Part shown: positions 31,987 to 41,129 of the stretch, piece after piece
Layout: each line of letters starts with the position of its first letter
Position numbering within the stretch: the stretch's first letter is position 1
The notes under the pieces: model-generated
Database searches by the model: none
The model's input: the letters and a program-made list of their open reading frames with translations, nothing else
Told to the model about the DNA's origin: nothing
Origin: an uncultured Alistipes sp.
GTDB taxonomy: Bacteria > Bacteroidota > Bacteroidia > Bacteroidales > UBA932
DNA: 52,836 nucleotides
Direction of reading: 5' to 3'
NCBI GenBank assembly: GCA_900544195.1
Contig: UQUJ01000015.1
Coordinates: 1 to 52,836 of the forward strand
Program-made: the position numbers and the translations under genes

Positions 31987-34812
31987 ATGAAAAGATTTTT
32001 GATTCTGGTCTCCGCTTTCCTTCTGGGCGCGTCGGCGTTCGTGGCAAGCGCTCAGATGCAGCAGCTTCCGAATGACCCTGCGGTCAAGGTCGGCAAGCTG
32101 GAGAACGGTCTGACCTATTACATCAGACACAATGACAAGCCGGCCGGCAGGGCTGAGTTTTACCTCGCCACGAATGTCGGAGCCATTCAGGAGACCCCTG
32201 ACCAGGACGGTCTCGCGCACTTCCTTGAGCACATGTGCTTCAACGGCACGAAGAACTTCCCGGAGAAGGGCATCCTTAACTGGCTTCAGAGCATCGGAGC
32301 CTCTTTCGGAGGCAACGTGAACGCTGCCACAGGTATCGATCAGACCACCTATATGCTCAATAATATTCCTTTGGTAAGGGAATCGGTGGTGGACACCTGC
32401 CTTTTGATCCTGCACGACTATTCGCATTTCGTGACGAATGATCCTGCCGAGATCGACAAGGAGCGTCCGGTGATCATCGAGGAGAGACGTTCCCGCAGGA
32501 ACGCAGGCTGGAGGACTTTCGAGAAGTCTCTTCCTTACCTCTATGGCGACACAAAGTACGCCACCTGTACCCTGATCGGAAGCAAGGAGAACCTTGAGAC
32601 ATTCAAGCCTGAGAGCCTTGTGAACTTCTACAAGACGTGGTATCGTCCTGATATGCAGGCAGTCATCGTTGTGGGTGATGTTGACGTGGATGCAGTCGAG
32701 GGAAAGATCAAGTCGATATTCGCTGACATTCCGGCCGCCGTCAACCCTAAGGCTAAGGAGAAGATTCAGTTCAAGGAGTTCACCGAGCCGCGTGTGGCTG
32801 TCATCACTGATCCTGAGACCACTTCATCGTCCGTTGAGATGGTTTGGGAAAGCGAGGCAAGGGACGAGGCTCTCAATTCCACTTCGGCCGGCCTTATGAT
32901 GGATCTGATTGAGAGCGTTGTTCAGTCCGTAATGAGCGAGCGTTTTGATGACATCACCTCCAAGGCTGACGCGCCATACCTCTACGGTAGTTTCGGTTTC
33001 GGGAAACTTTGCGAGGTCATCGAAGGCGCTGATGCCAATGTCGCCCTGAAGGAAGACAACATTCTTGGCGGATTCAAGGCTTTCGTGACCGAGCTTGAAA
33101 GAATGAAGAGATACGGCTTGACTGAAGCCGAGGTAGGCAGGGCCAAGGACAAGATCATCGCTGTTTATGAGAAGGCGGCCAACAGCGCCGAGACCAGAAA
33201 GAACAGCGAGTTCGTCAACCCTCTGATCAACAACTTCTTTGGTAACTATGCGTATATGGAGCCGGCCACCAAGCTTGAGTTGGTGAAGGCCATATTGGCT
33301 CAACTTGACGCACAGGTGATGAACCAGGTCCTTGCACAGGCTTTCACCGGAGAGAACAGTCTCGTAGTCATCTACAGCGGTCCTGAGAAGGAAGGCATCG
33401 CGACTCCTACGACCGAGCAGCTGCTCCAGGTGATCGATGAGGTTAAGAAATCCGAGATCGAGGCACCGGCTGAGGAAAAGGCCAGTGAGCCGCTTATGGA
33501 TCCTTCCTCATTGGTGGGCGCAAAGGTGAAGAAAACCAAAACGACACTCTATGGCGCGACAGAATGGACTCTTTCCAATGGCGTGAAGGTCGTTGTGCTG
33601 CCTACAGACTACAAGAAGGATCAGATCCTGTTCTCGCTCTACAAGAACGGTGGCGAAAGTCTTATCGCTACCGAGGATCTTCCTTCATTCGACGGCAGCA
33701 CCTACAGTGTGTTCCAGAACGCTCAAGGTTTGTCAAAATTCAAGGGAACAGAACTTTCCAAGATGCTTTCCGGAAAGATGGTGAGTGTCAGTCCTTTCAT
33801 AGATGATCTTTATAACGGAATCTCCGGAAACTCTTCCGTGAAGGATCTTGAGACAGCGTTCCAGCTTCTCTACCTTGAGTTTATGGAGCCTCGCTTCGAT
33901 CAGGAGGAATTTGACAACGCCATCGCCCAGATCAAGGCCGTTCTTCCTAATCTCGTGAACACACCTAACTTCGCTTTCCAGAAGAGATTCAACAAGGTTC
34001 TCTACAACGACAACCCAAGAAATGAGGTGCTTTCTATGGAGAAACTTGAGAAGGCCAACCTCCAGACCATCGAGAAGAACTATCGCAAGCTCTTCGCCGA
34101 TGCTGCCGGTGCCACAATGGTGATTGTCGGTGATGTCAGTCTTGACACCCTCAAACCTTTGGTAGAGAAATATATCGGATCTCTTCCAAAGGGCAAGAAA
34201 GCCGCCAAGTGGGCTGATGTGCAGCCGCAGCTTGTCAAGGGCAAGGTCGTGGATGTCTTCGACCAGAAGATGGAGACTCCGCTGACAACCGTCCTTCAGG
34301 TCTATAGCGACTACCGTCCGTTCACCGTCAAGGAGCAGACTCTTGCCAGCGCTGTCAGCTACATCCTCGACCAGATCTACACCGACACTCTCCGTGAGGA
34401 CGAAGGCGGTACTTATGGTGCGTCCACCGTGGCTAATGCCCGCAAGGATCCTAACGGGAGGTATCTTCTTCAGGTTTACTTCAACTGCAAGCCAGCCCTT
34501 GCCGAGAAGCTCAGGGCTCTGGCTCAGGACGGTTTCAGGAAACTCGCCGAGGAAGGCCCGACCGATGAGCAATTTACAAGGACAGTCGAGCATTTCAAGA
34601 AGAATGTTCCGGAAAGCAGGATCAACAACTCTTACTGGCTGTCAGACCTGCTCCGCTACTTCCGCGGCGGCTACGACTACGACAAGGAGTGGGAGGCCGC
34701 CATAGGTGGCCTGACCAAGGAGTCCATCCGTGACGCCGCCGCCAGACTCTACAACTCCGGCAACTTCGTTGAGGTTGTGATGATGCCAGGCGAGACCGCC
34801 GAGGCCGAGTAG
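31987..34812 (+). CDS. M16 (insulinase/pitrilysin) family zinc peptidase, two-repeat form
   Basis: This is a 941-residue exported protease. The signal peptide covers 1-22 (ASAQ). The inverted zinc motif H-x-x-E-H is intact as HFLEH (78-82), with the third ligand expected in the downstream Glu cluster (VIIEERRSRR). The second half (from about residue 515, WTLSNGVKVVVLPTDYKKDQ) repeats the M16 fold without the zinc motif, as in single-chain pitrilysins. Such enzymes degrade short peptides in the periplasm. The gene ends before a large bidirectional terminator at 34847. Confidence 0.92.
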   Translation: MKRFLILVSAFLLGASAFVASAQMQQLPNDPAVKVGKLENGLTYYIRHNDKPAGRAEFYLATNVGAIQETPDQDGLAHFLEHMCFNGTKNFPEKGILNWLQSIGASFGGNVNAATGIDQTTYMLNNIPLVRESVVDTCLLILHDYSHFVTNDPAEIDKERPVIIEERRSRRNAGWRTFEKSLPYLYGDTKYATCTLIGSKENLETFKPESLVNFYKTWYRPDMQAVIVVGDVDVDAVEGKIKSIFADIPAAVNPKAKEKIQFKEFTEPRVAVITDPETTSSSVEMVWESEARDEALNSTSAGLMMDLIESVVQSVMSERFDDITSKADAPYLYGSFGFGKLCEVIEGADANVALKEDNILGGFKAFVTELERMKRYGLTEAEVGRAKDKIIAVYEKAANSAETRKNSEFVNPLINNFFGNYAYMEPATKLELVKAILAQLDAQVMNQVLAQAFTGENSLVVIYSGPEKEGIATPTTEQLLQVIDEVKKSEIEAPAEEKASEPLMDPSSLVGAKVKKTKTTLYGATEWTLSNGVKVVVLPTDYKKDQILFSLYKNGGESLIATEDLPSFDGSTYSVFQNAQGLSKFKGTELSKMLSGKMVSVSPFIDDLYNGISGNSSVKDLETAFQLLYLEFMEPRFDQEEFDNAIAQIKAVLPNLVNTPNFAFQKRFNKVLYNDNPRNEVLSMEKLEKANLQTIEKNYRKLFADAAGATMVIVGDVSLDTLKPLVEKYIGSLPKGKKAAKWADVQPQLVKGKVVDVFDQKMETPLTTVLQVYSDYRPFTVKEQTLASAVSYILDQIYTDTLREDEGGTYGASTVANARKDPNGRYLLQVYFNCKPALAEKLRALAQDGFRKLAEEGPTDEQFTRTVEHFKKNVPESRINNSYWLSDLLRYFRGGYDYDKEWEAAIGGLTKESIRDAAARLYNSGNFVEVVMMPGETAEAE

Positions 34813-34846
34813 TTTTACGAATATATTCCCGGACATCCCGTCCGGA

Positions 34847-34893
34847 TTAACGACAAAGAGGACGACTTAATCAGTCGCCCTCTTTGTCGTTAA
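34847..34893. terminator. Strong bidirectional terminator
   Basis: A 21-bp stem (34847-34867 with 34873-34893, one mismatch) reads TTAACGACAAAGAGG at its outer left side and CCTCTTTGTCGTTAA at its right. The loop is TAATC. It lies between the plus-strand M16 gene and the minus-strand nuclease-like gene ending at 34915, so it can stop transcription from both sides. Confidence 0.9.
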
Positions 34894-34914
34894 TAAAATA
34901 TTCAAATCCTAATT

Positions 34915-35973
34915 TTACCTCAAGGCCTCAATCTGTTCAGAAGACAGCCCCGTGGCAATCTTGATCTGATCAGTGGGTAAGCCCAAAGACAACAATGACT
35001 TTGCGACCTCCGCCTTGCCTTGTTCGGAACCTTCCTTAAAGCCTTTGCGGTAACCTTGCTGCTCGGCACCCTTGATGTACGGGCGCATTTCTTTTTCTGT
35101 CATCATATCACTGAAATAGTTGTCAATCTCCTTGTCGTCAAGGCCGCTGACGCGCATCGCTCTTTCCAATTTATTGAACACGGCATCTTTTTCAGACCTC
35201 GATTTGGCAAATATAGTGAAATTTCTGAATATCCTGCACCATCCTGCGATGGGACTGTCATATTCATCATTGTATCGCATAACTCTTGGCAATTCAAGAA
35301 GAAAGAACGACATTTGGCCACCAAAAGGCTCTCCGGTTTCGATTTCCTGAGTACGATAATGATAGAGGATCTTGTCATCAGGGGAATTCGGATGCTCGTC
35401 CTCGTAATTCATAATGCAGATAACCTTGACCGGAGCCAGAACATAGTCTTCATCTCCACGTTTGATCTGCCTTGTCACAAGTCTTGATCCATAGAAGAAC
35501 AGCCGGTCGCGTTGATCGAAACGAGAGGCTTTCTGCATTTCCACCAAGATGGTCCCGTCTGGAGTCTGGCAGAGGAGGTCAAAGAGTATCCTTTTATCCG
35601 ATGGGGCAACCTCCGTGAGTTCTGTATTGCGGAACTCCACAGATGAGATATCCTCTTTAAGAATATCATTCAAGAGTGTGATGAGAAGGTCTGGATGATT
35701 TTGGAACAAGTACTTGAATGCCCAGTCACAGGTCAGGTCGAGATATTCAGGTGTGGCGAGACTTTGGGCGTAGGAGTCCTTTTCTTCTTCCGACATACCG
35801 TTGAACCGGCTGTCTTTTTCGATGAGCCGCCGGCAATGTTCGTACCGCTTGAGGTATAGCCTCTCCTTGGATATGGTCTCATGGTTAATGGTTGTTTGGC
35901 CGGTCGCGTCTTGGATGCCGACCTTTGTTGTCTCGGAGTTCTCCATAGTTGAAGTAGTTTTTAATGATGTCAA
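34915..35973 (-). CDS. PD-(D/E)XK nuclease family protein (Rpn/transposase-associated)
   Basis: This 352-residue protein belongs to the PD-(D/E)XK family transposase/Rpn group. YLDLTCDWAFKYLFQN at 77-92 opens the nuclease domain. The catalytic residues are Asp132 (ILFDLL), and Glu145-x-Gln147 (LVEMQ). The C-terminal tail is Lys/Gly-rich with repeats (GYRKGFKEGSEQGKAEVAKS, LLSLGLPTDQIKIATGL), typical of the family. Members are abundant and often multicopy in Bacteroidales. They are not autonomous transposons as far as known, and some promote recombination. A shorter start at MENSET (35946) is possible. Confidence 0.85.
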   Translation of the reverse strand: MTSLKTTSTMENSETTKVGIQDATGQTTINHETISKERLYLKRYEHCRRLIEKDSRFNGMSEEEKDSYAQSLATPEYLDLTCDWAFKYLFQNHPDLLITLLNDILKEDISSVEFRNTELTEVAPSDKRILFDLLCQTPDGTILVEMQKASRFDQRDRLFFYGSRLVTRQIKRGDEDYVLAPVKVICIMNYEDEHPNSPDDKILYHYRTQEIETGEPFGGQMSFFLLELPRVMRYNDEYDSPIAGWCRIFRNFTIFAKSRSEKDAVFNKLERAMRVSGLDDKEIDNYFSDMMTEKEMRPYIKGAEQQGYRKGFKEGSEQGKAEVAKSLLSLGLPTDQIKIATGLSSEQIEALR

Positions 35974-36257
35974 ATTGGTTCGGGATCTGTTCCCGAATCC
36001 AACGCAATATCGGCATAGTGAACGTAAAAAACGAAAAGAAACATATACGAATCATAAGAAACGTAAATTTTTTCGGTAAATACCCCCTAAGTAACATTCA
36101 AAAAATAACCTGCATCATCTTAAGGAATCTTTTCGGTCTAGATCTCTTTTCTCATCAGTCATGTGCCACCGGCACACTCCTTCTTCAAAAAAAGATCTAT
36201 CCTCGAAAATATTCTCTTAATCTGAAGCAACTTATTTTTTTCATGTTCCTAAAAAAC
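35974..36257. other. AT-rich intergenic stretch with a shared 19-mer
   Basis: No gene is supported. It holds the upstream region of the nuclease-family gene and the 19-mer CATCTTAAGGAATCTTTTC (36116-36134), which nearly repeats the one at the phosphatase end. A small hairpin GTGCC-ACC-GGCAC lies near 36164. The 3' end of the two-domain esterase transcript enters from the right. Confidence 0.45.
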
Positions 36258-36303
36258 GCCCCTACGACAATTTTGCGAACGTTTGCAAAACCGCCATAGG
36301 GGC
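36258..36303 (-). terminator. Terminator of the two-domain esterase gene
   Basis: The outer arms GCCCCTA (36258-36264) and TAGGGGC (36297-36303) and the inner arms TTTTGC (36271-36276) and GCAAAA (36285-36290) form one long, interrupted hairpin. On the minus strand it is followed by GTTTTTTAGG, a U-tract. It lies 21 bp after the stop codon. Confidence 0.8.
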
Positions 36304-36324
36304 TTGTGATAGTTTTATTATGTG

Positions 36325-38427
36325 TTACAACTCCTTGAGGAAGCGGGCCATTGAGGCGAGGAAGTCGTTCCTGTATTCCTGAATAGGGTCGTTGCAGTAC
36401 TTGGCGTTGCGGAAACCGTAGCCGTGGCCGCCGCCAGGGAAGGCGTGCATCTCGCAAGGGACACCGTTCTTCACGAGGGCGTTGAAATAGCGGACCTCGT
36501 TCTCCGGCGGAACACCATAGTCGTTGGAACTGAATATGATGAATGTCTTCGGCGTGTCCGCGCTGACCTGCTTGTCCAATGAATATCTTTCCTTGAGAGC
36601 CTCAAACTTTCTCTTGCCCTCATCCCATGTCCGGAAGTCCTTGCCCTTTCTGTTGTACCAGCCCTTCTCTGTGCCGATCAGATTGTTGAAACTGCCTTCG
36701 TGACCGACTCCAGGCTCGGAGGAGATCACCGGATAGACAAGGATTGAGAAGTCCGGCCTGGTCTCTGCATCGATATACTGCGTGGATGCAGTGGCCGCGA
36801 GATGTCCACCGGCTGAGAATCCCATCACACCGATCTGCTTCACACCCCACTCCGGAGCGTAGTGGCGGCAATAACGGAACACGTTCTGCACATCGTTCAG
36901 CGGCACGTTCCAGTGGCCGTATGGCAGACGGTACTTGAGCACGGCTGCACTGATGCCCTGACTGTTAAGCCATTCCGCGGCGTATTGTCCCTCGTGCACG
37001 TAAGCTGTGAACCAATAGGCTCCGCCTGGGCAGATGATGACCATCTTGCCGTTCGGATTCTTTGCCAGATAAAGTTCGAACCTCGCGCTGTCACCGGTGA
37101 ATTTCAGATTCATATCCTTGGTCAGTTCCTCTGGCTTGGTGCAGCCGTTGGACTCTCCAGGGCCGAGTGTTATGCCCTCGATTCCCTTATCGACATTCTG
37201 TCCTTCCGGGTACAGATAGACAACCTTGTCCGGTTTGCGTGTGAACTCCTCACGGGCAACCTTAGAAGCCTCCTTCCTGCCGTTCACGCTTTCAAGCTGC
37301 TGGCCGAGCCATCTTTCCAACGCCGCCGAAAACTCCGGCCTGCATGATCCCAGATTGTCCTTGCAGACTTTCGGATCAAGCCCGATGCTCAGATCCGTGA
37401 AGCCCCAGCCGTGACCACCTTGAGGATAGACATGGAACTCGGCCGGAACCTTGTTCCTGACAAGAGCCTGATAGAACTTCACGGAACTTACAACGGGCAC
37501 GGTCTTGTCGTAGGTGCTCACACCGATGAATGTCGGGGGAGTGGTAGGAGTGACATCCCGGTAAGTGGTGTACATCCTTTTCAGCCCTTCATATTCATTC
37601 AAACCATTGTACCATTCCTCGAAAGGCTTGTCTTCCCTGCTTGTCCAGGAGACCTCGCTGCCGAGAAGGTTGTCCACGGAACCTTGATGCGTGGCGTTCT
37701 CGTCCATAAGAATGACAGGGTAGATGAGAACCGCGAAGTCCGGTCTTGTAGTGGAGTCCACGTACATTGTCTCCGCCGTGCTGGCAAGATGTCCTCCGGC
37801 GGAGAATCCCATCACACCGATCTGCTTGATGCCCCATTCCTCTGAATGGTGTCTGCAATAGCGGAATGCGTTGTGCACGTCCTGAAGCGGAACCTGACGA
37901 TGCCCGTTTGGCAGACGATACTTCAGAACAGCGCAGGCGACATTTCTGTCATTCAGCCATTTTGCCACATAAGATCCTTCGTTCCAAGTTGAAAGACCGG
38001 AGTACCCGCCACCTGGACAAGCGATGACCATCTGTCCGTTCGGTTTTTCAGGCAAGAATATGTCAATACGCGCGCTGTCCGTCACATTGGAGACGAATCC
38101 CCAGCCGCCGGCCACCTCCGCTCCTTCCAGACCGTTTGAGACTAGCGGCCCTTGGGTCACAGCCACACCGTTCTCGACTATCCCTTGGTCCACTCCCTGT
38201 CCCTTCGGATAGAGGTAAACGGTTTTTGTGGGAGCATATTCAATGCCCGGCGTGTTCTTGGCCTTCAGTTTTTCCTCGACAGGGGAAGTCCTTGCCAACG
38301 GATTGACATTCACCACCGTTCCGTCAAGGACCAGCTGGCTTTTCTTCGCCTTTCTCTGCGCCGAAGCATCCGTCCCTGCGCAGACAACAGCCGCCACCAT
38401 AGCGGCCAGAAGAAATGTTCTTTTCAT
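36325..38427 (-). CDS. Exported protein with two complete alpha/beta-hydrolase esterase domains
   Basis: This 700-residue protein has a signal peptide (1-24) and two homologous esterase domains. Domain 1 (about 65-385) has Ser209 in GFSAGGH, Asp307 in STYDKTV and His339 in GGHGWGF. Domain 2 (about 400-700) has Ser538, Asp636 (SSNDYGV) and His668 (GGHGYGF). Both triads look intact. Each domain also has a CPGGxY oxyanion motif. The fold matches BD-FAE/HSL-type enzymes that remove acetyl or feruloyl groups from plant or host glycans. A fusion of two active copies could double dosage or combine two specificities. The substrate is not readable from sequence. Confidence 0.88.
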   Translation of the reverse strand: MKRTFLLAAMVAAVVCAGTDASAQRKAKKSQLVLDGTVVNVNPLARTSPVEEKLKAKNTPGIEYAPTKTVYLYPKGQGVDQGIVENGVAVTQGPLVSNGLEGAEVAGGWGFVSNVTDSARIDIFLPEKPNGQMVIACPGGGYSGLSTWNEGSYVAKWLNDRNVACAVLKYRLPNGHRQVPLQDVHNAFRYCRHHSEEWGIKQIGVMGFSAGGHLASTAETMYVDSTTRPDFAVLIYPVILMDENATHQGSVDNLLGSEVSWTSREDKPFEEWYNGLNEYEGLKRMYTTYRDVTPTTPPTFIGVSTYDKTVPVVSSVKFYQALVRNKVPAEFHVYPQGGHGWGFTDLSIGLDPKVCKDNLGSCRPEFSAALERWLGQQLESVNGRKEASKVAREEFTRKPDKVVYLYPEGQNVDKGIEGITLGPGESNGCTKPEELTKDMNLKFTGDSARFELYLAKNPNGKMVIICPGGAYWFTAYVHEGQYAAEWLNSQGISAAVLKYRLPYGHWNVPLNDVQNVFRYCRHYAPEWGVKQIGVMGFSAGGHLAATASTQYIDAETRPDFSILVYPVISSEPGVGHEGSFNNLIGTEKGWYNRKGKDFRTWDEGKRKFEALKERYSLDKQVSADTPKTFIIFSSNDYGVPPENEVRYFNALVKNGVPCEMHAFPGGGHGYGFRNAKYCNDPIQEYRNDFLASMARFLKEL

Positions 38428-38465
38428 ATTATCTGTCTTTAGTGTCCTTTTTATGAATATGTCTG

Positions 38466-38506
38466 CAAATATAACGAAAAGGAGCGGCTTTTTATGGCCG
38501 CTCCTT
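38466..38506 (-). terminator. Hairpin ending the flotillin operon, directly before the esterase promoter
   Basis: AAGGAGCGGC (38479-38488) pairs with GCCGCTCCTT (38497-38506) across an 8-nt T/A-rich loop. On the minus strand it ends the NfeD-flotillin-XRE transcript. It is followed at once by TATATTTG (complement of 38466-38473), a full -7 match for the esterase gene, whose ATG lies about 40 bp further on. The -33 box of that promoter would fall in the hairpin and is not recognisable. Confidence 0.6.
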
Positions 38507-38532
38507 GAAAGATAACTATTTGATTCGGGTGT

Positions 38533-38745
38533 TCACTCAGCGGTTTCCCTGAACTCAAGCAAATCTCCAGGCTGACAGTCCAATGCCTTGCAGAGCGCGT
38601 CGAGTGTGCTGAATCGGACCCCCTTGGCCTTGCCGGTCTTCAGAATCGACATGTTGACCGCCGAAAGCCCTATCTTGTCAGCCAGTTCGGCGGAAGTCAT
38701 CTTCCGCCGAGCCAACATCACATCGACATTTACTACTATTGGCAT
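38533..38745 (-). CDS. Mini-XRE regulator at the end of the flotillin operon
   Basis: This 70-residue helix-turn-helix protein closely resembles the one at 31756: MLARRKMTSAELADKIGLSA then VNMSILKTGKAKGVRFSTLD, and CKALDCQPGDLLEF. It starts 5 bp after the flotillin stop, so it is the last gene of the NfeD-flotillin operon. It may regulate that operon or belong to a wider regulatory set shared with its paralogue. Confidence 0.9.
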   Translation of the reverse strand: MPIVVNVDVMLARRKMTSAELADKIGLSAVNMSILKTGKAKGVRFSTLDALCKALDCQPGDLLEFRETAE

Positions 38746-38750
38746 AATGA

Positions 38751-40178
38751 TTATTCTTCAGCGGTTTCTTCCTGAGGCTGCTCCTCCGGCTTGGACTCCT
38801 TTCCCTTAAGATATTCAGGCAGATTCATTCCCGCCATGTTGAACAGATCCTGAAGCGGAGGAACGGAACCCATCAGGCCGGAGATGAAGTTCGCGGTCGA
38901 TGTCTTGCCGTTCTTTCCTTCGCCGTTGCCGTCCCAGACTGTAACCTTGTCGATCTTTATGCCCTTGACAGCCTCGACCTGAGTCTTGACTAGTTCAGGG
39001 AGCTTGTCCGCGATGAGCATAAGCACGGCCTTCTGAGGATCGCCGGCAGCGGCCTTGACGAGCTCGTTGAAACCGTCTGCCTGCTTTGAGAGGACCTCAA
39101 GGGTACCGCGGGCCTGAGCGTCCATCTTGGCGAAGATGGCGTCTGCCTCTCCCTTGGCCAGCCTGCGGACCTTCTCGGCCTCGGCCTCAGCCTCGATGAT
39201 GAGCTTCTCCTTGTCGATCTGGGCAGGCACGACGATGTTGGCCTGTTGGGTAGCCCTCTCCCTTTCGGCACGGGCAAGCTCGGCGTCACGCTCGCTCTGG
39301 TAGGCTTCCTGAAGAGCCTTTGCGGCTTGTACCTTTTCAGCGGCCACAGCTATGCGGGCGGCCTCGGCCTCTTTCTCACGGCGCTGGGCGTCGGAGTTGG
39401 CGATGTCGATCTTCGAGGTGTTCTCTCCCTGTACCGCAAGGGCGTTGGCCGCGGCGGTCTTGATACGGGTATCTCTCTGTGTCTCGGCGATACGGATGTC
39501 CTTGTCCCTGTCGGCCTCGGCCTTACCGATCTCACCGTAGCGGTTCTGTTCGGCAACGCTCTTCTTCGCGTCGTTGATGGCCTTGGCGGCTGCCTCTTTA
39601 CCGAGAGCCTCGATGTAGCCGGACTCGTCACGGATGTCGGTCACGTTCACGTTGATGAGCTTGAGGCCGATCTTACGGAGCTCAGCCTCCACGTTCTGGC
39701 TGACGGCCACAAGGAATTTGTCGCGGTCGGAGTTGATCTCCTCGATGTCCATAGTGGCGATCACGAGACGAAGCTGTCCGAAAAGAATGTCGGTGGCTAT
39801 GTTCTGGATGTTGTCGATGGAGAGTCCGAGAAGCCTCTCGGCGGCGTTTGTCATGCTGTCAGGCTCAGTGGAGATACCGACCGTGAAGCGGCAAGGCACA
39901 TCGACACGAATGTTCTGCTTGGAAAGCGCGTTGGTAAGGTTGCACTCAATCGAGATAGGCTTGAGGTCAAGGAACGCATAGTCCTGGAACACAGGCCACA
40001 CGAAGGCGGCTCCTCCGTGGATGCATCGGGCCGAAGAGATCGATCCGCTCTTGTTCTTACCTGTCTTACCGTAGATGACCATCACCTTGTCGGAAGGACA
40101 ACGGCGGTAGCGCTTAAGAATCGCCGCGAATGTCACGAATATGACGGCGACAATGATAAGGATCAGAGAAAGTTCCAT
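38751..40178 (-). CDS. Flotillin-like SPFH/band 7 protein
   Basis: This 475-residue membrane-anchored scaffold organises ordered membrane regions. It has an N-terminal membrane segment (about 4-22), an SPFH domain (about 30-200; VMVIYGKTGKNKSG, VAVSQNVEAELRKIGLKLIN) and a long Glu-Ala-rich coiled coil (about 200-370) typical of flotillins. The C-terminal end is glycine-rich then acidic. The ATG at 40178 is favoured over the in-frame TTG at 40184. An NfeD-like gene lies just upstream, the known partner arrangement (yuaF-floT of Bacillus). Confidence 0.93.
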   Translation of the reverse strand: MELSLILIIVAVIFVTFAAILKRYRRCPSDKVMVIYGKTGKNKSGSISSARCIHGGAAFVWPVFQDYAFLDLKPISIECNLTNALSKQNIRVDVPCRFTVGISTEPDSMTNAAERLLGLSIDNIQNIATDILFGQLRLVIATMDIEEINSDRDKFLVAVSQNVEAELRKIGLKLINVNVTDIRDESGYIEALGKEAAAKAINDAKKSVAEQNRYGEIGKAEADRDKDIRIAETQRDTRIKTAAANALAVQGENTSKIDIANSDAQRREKEAEAARIAVAAEKVQAAKALQEAYQSERDAELARAERERATQQANIVVPAQIDKEKLIIEAEAEAEKVRRLAKGEADAIFAKMDAQARGTLEVLSKQADGFNELVKAAAGDPQKAVLMLIADKLPELVKTQVEAVKGIKIDKVTVWDGNGEGKNGKTSTANFISGLMGSVPPLQDLFNMAGMNLPEYLKGKESKPEEQPQEETAEE

Positions 40179-40279
40179 ATTCAAAATGTTTAATGGGTTG
40201 ATAAATATTCCTTTAATATATTAAGTCACTCTTCTTATGCCATATTTCTAAGAATAGATCACGAATTCTTAACGGTGCG

Positions 40280-40870
40280 TCAGATGATTGTCGGTGTCAG
40301 TTCCTCGACGAGCAGGGTGTAGTCGTTGATGACTTCCGTGACCTTGATGGCTGTGCCGGTCTTGATCGTCTCTCCGTCGGTGACGGCGTCATATTCCCTC
40401 ACGGCGTTGTTGATGGTGATCTGGACCTTGCCTTCACCCTTGCGTTCTCCCGGTATGGTGAGATAGACCTTGCCTTCGCATCCGACAGCCGATTTGTGCA
40501 CGTCGATTTTGCCGGTCTGCTGCATTTCGCTCAGCCATTTGAATATCCACATGACGATGGCGACGAGCAGGATTCCCACGATGACCGAGACAATGATCAG
40601 AAGTGCGTTGGACTCGATCTTCTCGTGCATCAGCACGGCTGTCCATCCGAATCCGAGACAGAAGTTGACCAGATTGCGGAACGTCAGGAGATTCATCGAA
40701 GGGTCCGCGTCGAACGACCCGTCGGATGTGTCCATATCGAAATCCGCATCGTGGTCTCCCAGTCCAAGAAATGTCATGACTGTCTGAATGACGAAAATCA
40801 GCGATGCCGAGAGTGTGACGGCCCAAAGAACCTGCATTGCCGTACTAAGTGATGTCCACCAGGTAATCAT
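40280..40870 (-). CDS. NfeD-like (YuaF-type) membrane protein
   Basis: This 196-residue protein has three or four membrane helices (about 13-36, 64-80, 88-112) and a C-terminal soluble OB-fold-like beta domain (about 125-195; KSAVGCEGKVYLTIPGERKG, KVQITINNAVREYDAV), the hallmark of NfeD/YuaF proteins. Such proteins pair with SPFH scaffolds in the membrane. It precedes the flotillin gene by about 100 bp on the same strand. An acidic cytoplasmic or periplasmic loop (DHDADFDMDTSD) follows the first helix. Confidence 0.88.
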   Translation of the reverse strand: MITWWTSLSTAMQVLWAVTLSASLIFVIQTVMTFLGLGDHDADFDMDTSDGSFDADPSMNLLTFRNLVNFCLGFGWTAVLMHEKIESNALLIIVSVIVGILLVAIVMWIFKWLSEMQQTGKIDVHKSAVGCEGKVYLTIPGERKGEGKVQITINNAVREYDAVTDGETIKTGTAIKVTEVINDYTLLVEELTPTII

Positions 40871-40922
40871 ATCTATTAGTTTTTAGTCAGGCGGACGGAT
40901 TTATTTCCGTACCGCTTCTTTG

Positions 40923-40952
40923 CAAATATATTAATTAATTTATGAAAAACAA
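40923..40952 (-). promoter_or_regulatory. Promoter of the NfeD-flotillin-XRE operon
   Basis: On the minus strand TTG (complement of 40950-40952) is followed after 19 nt by TATATTTG (complement of 40923-40930), a full match. The NfeD ATG is about 50 bp downstream. The short AT-rich frame on the plus strand through this region is not supported as a gene. Confidence 0.65.
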
Positions 40953-41129
40953 TAATATTTTCAAAAAATACATAAATTTATTAAATGTGTTTGGCTTGGA
41001 ACACAAAAGATGTATTGAAGCCTTCCCGGTAAAGAGAGGACTTCAGATTTTTTTTGAATATTCCTGTGCAAGATTTCTGAGCGGCGGGATTCTGTTATAC
41101 GTAGCCCCGCTGCTTGATTTATTCTTAAA

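Noticed and set aside
39246..40193. 315-codon open frame opposite the flotillin gene
   Set aside because: It mirrors the Glu/Ala-rich coiled coil, gives a low-complexity Leu/Val/Asp sequence and has no promoter.
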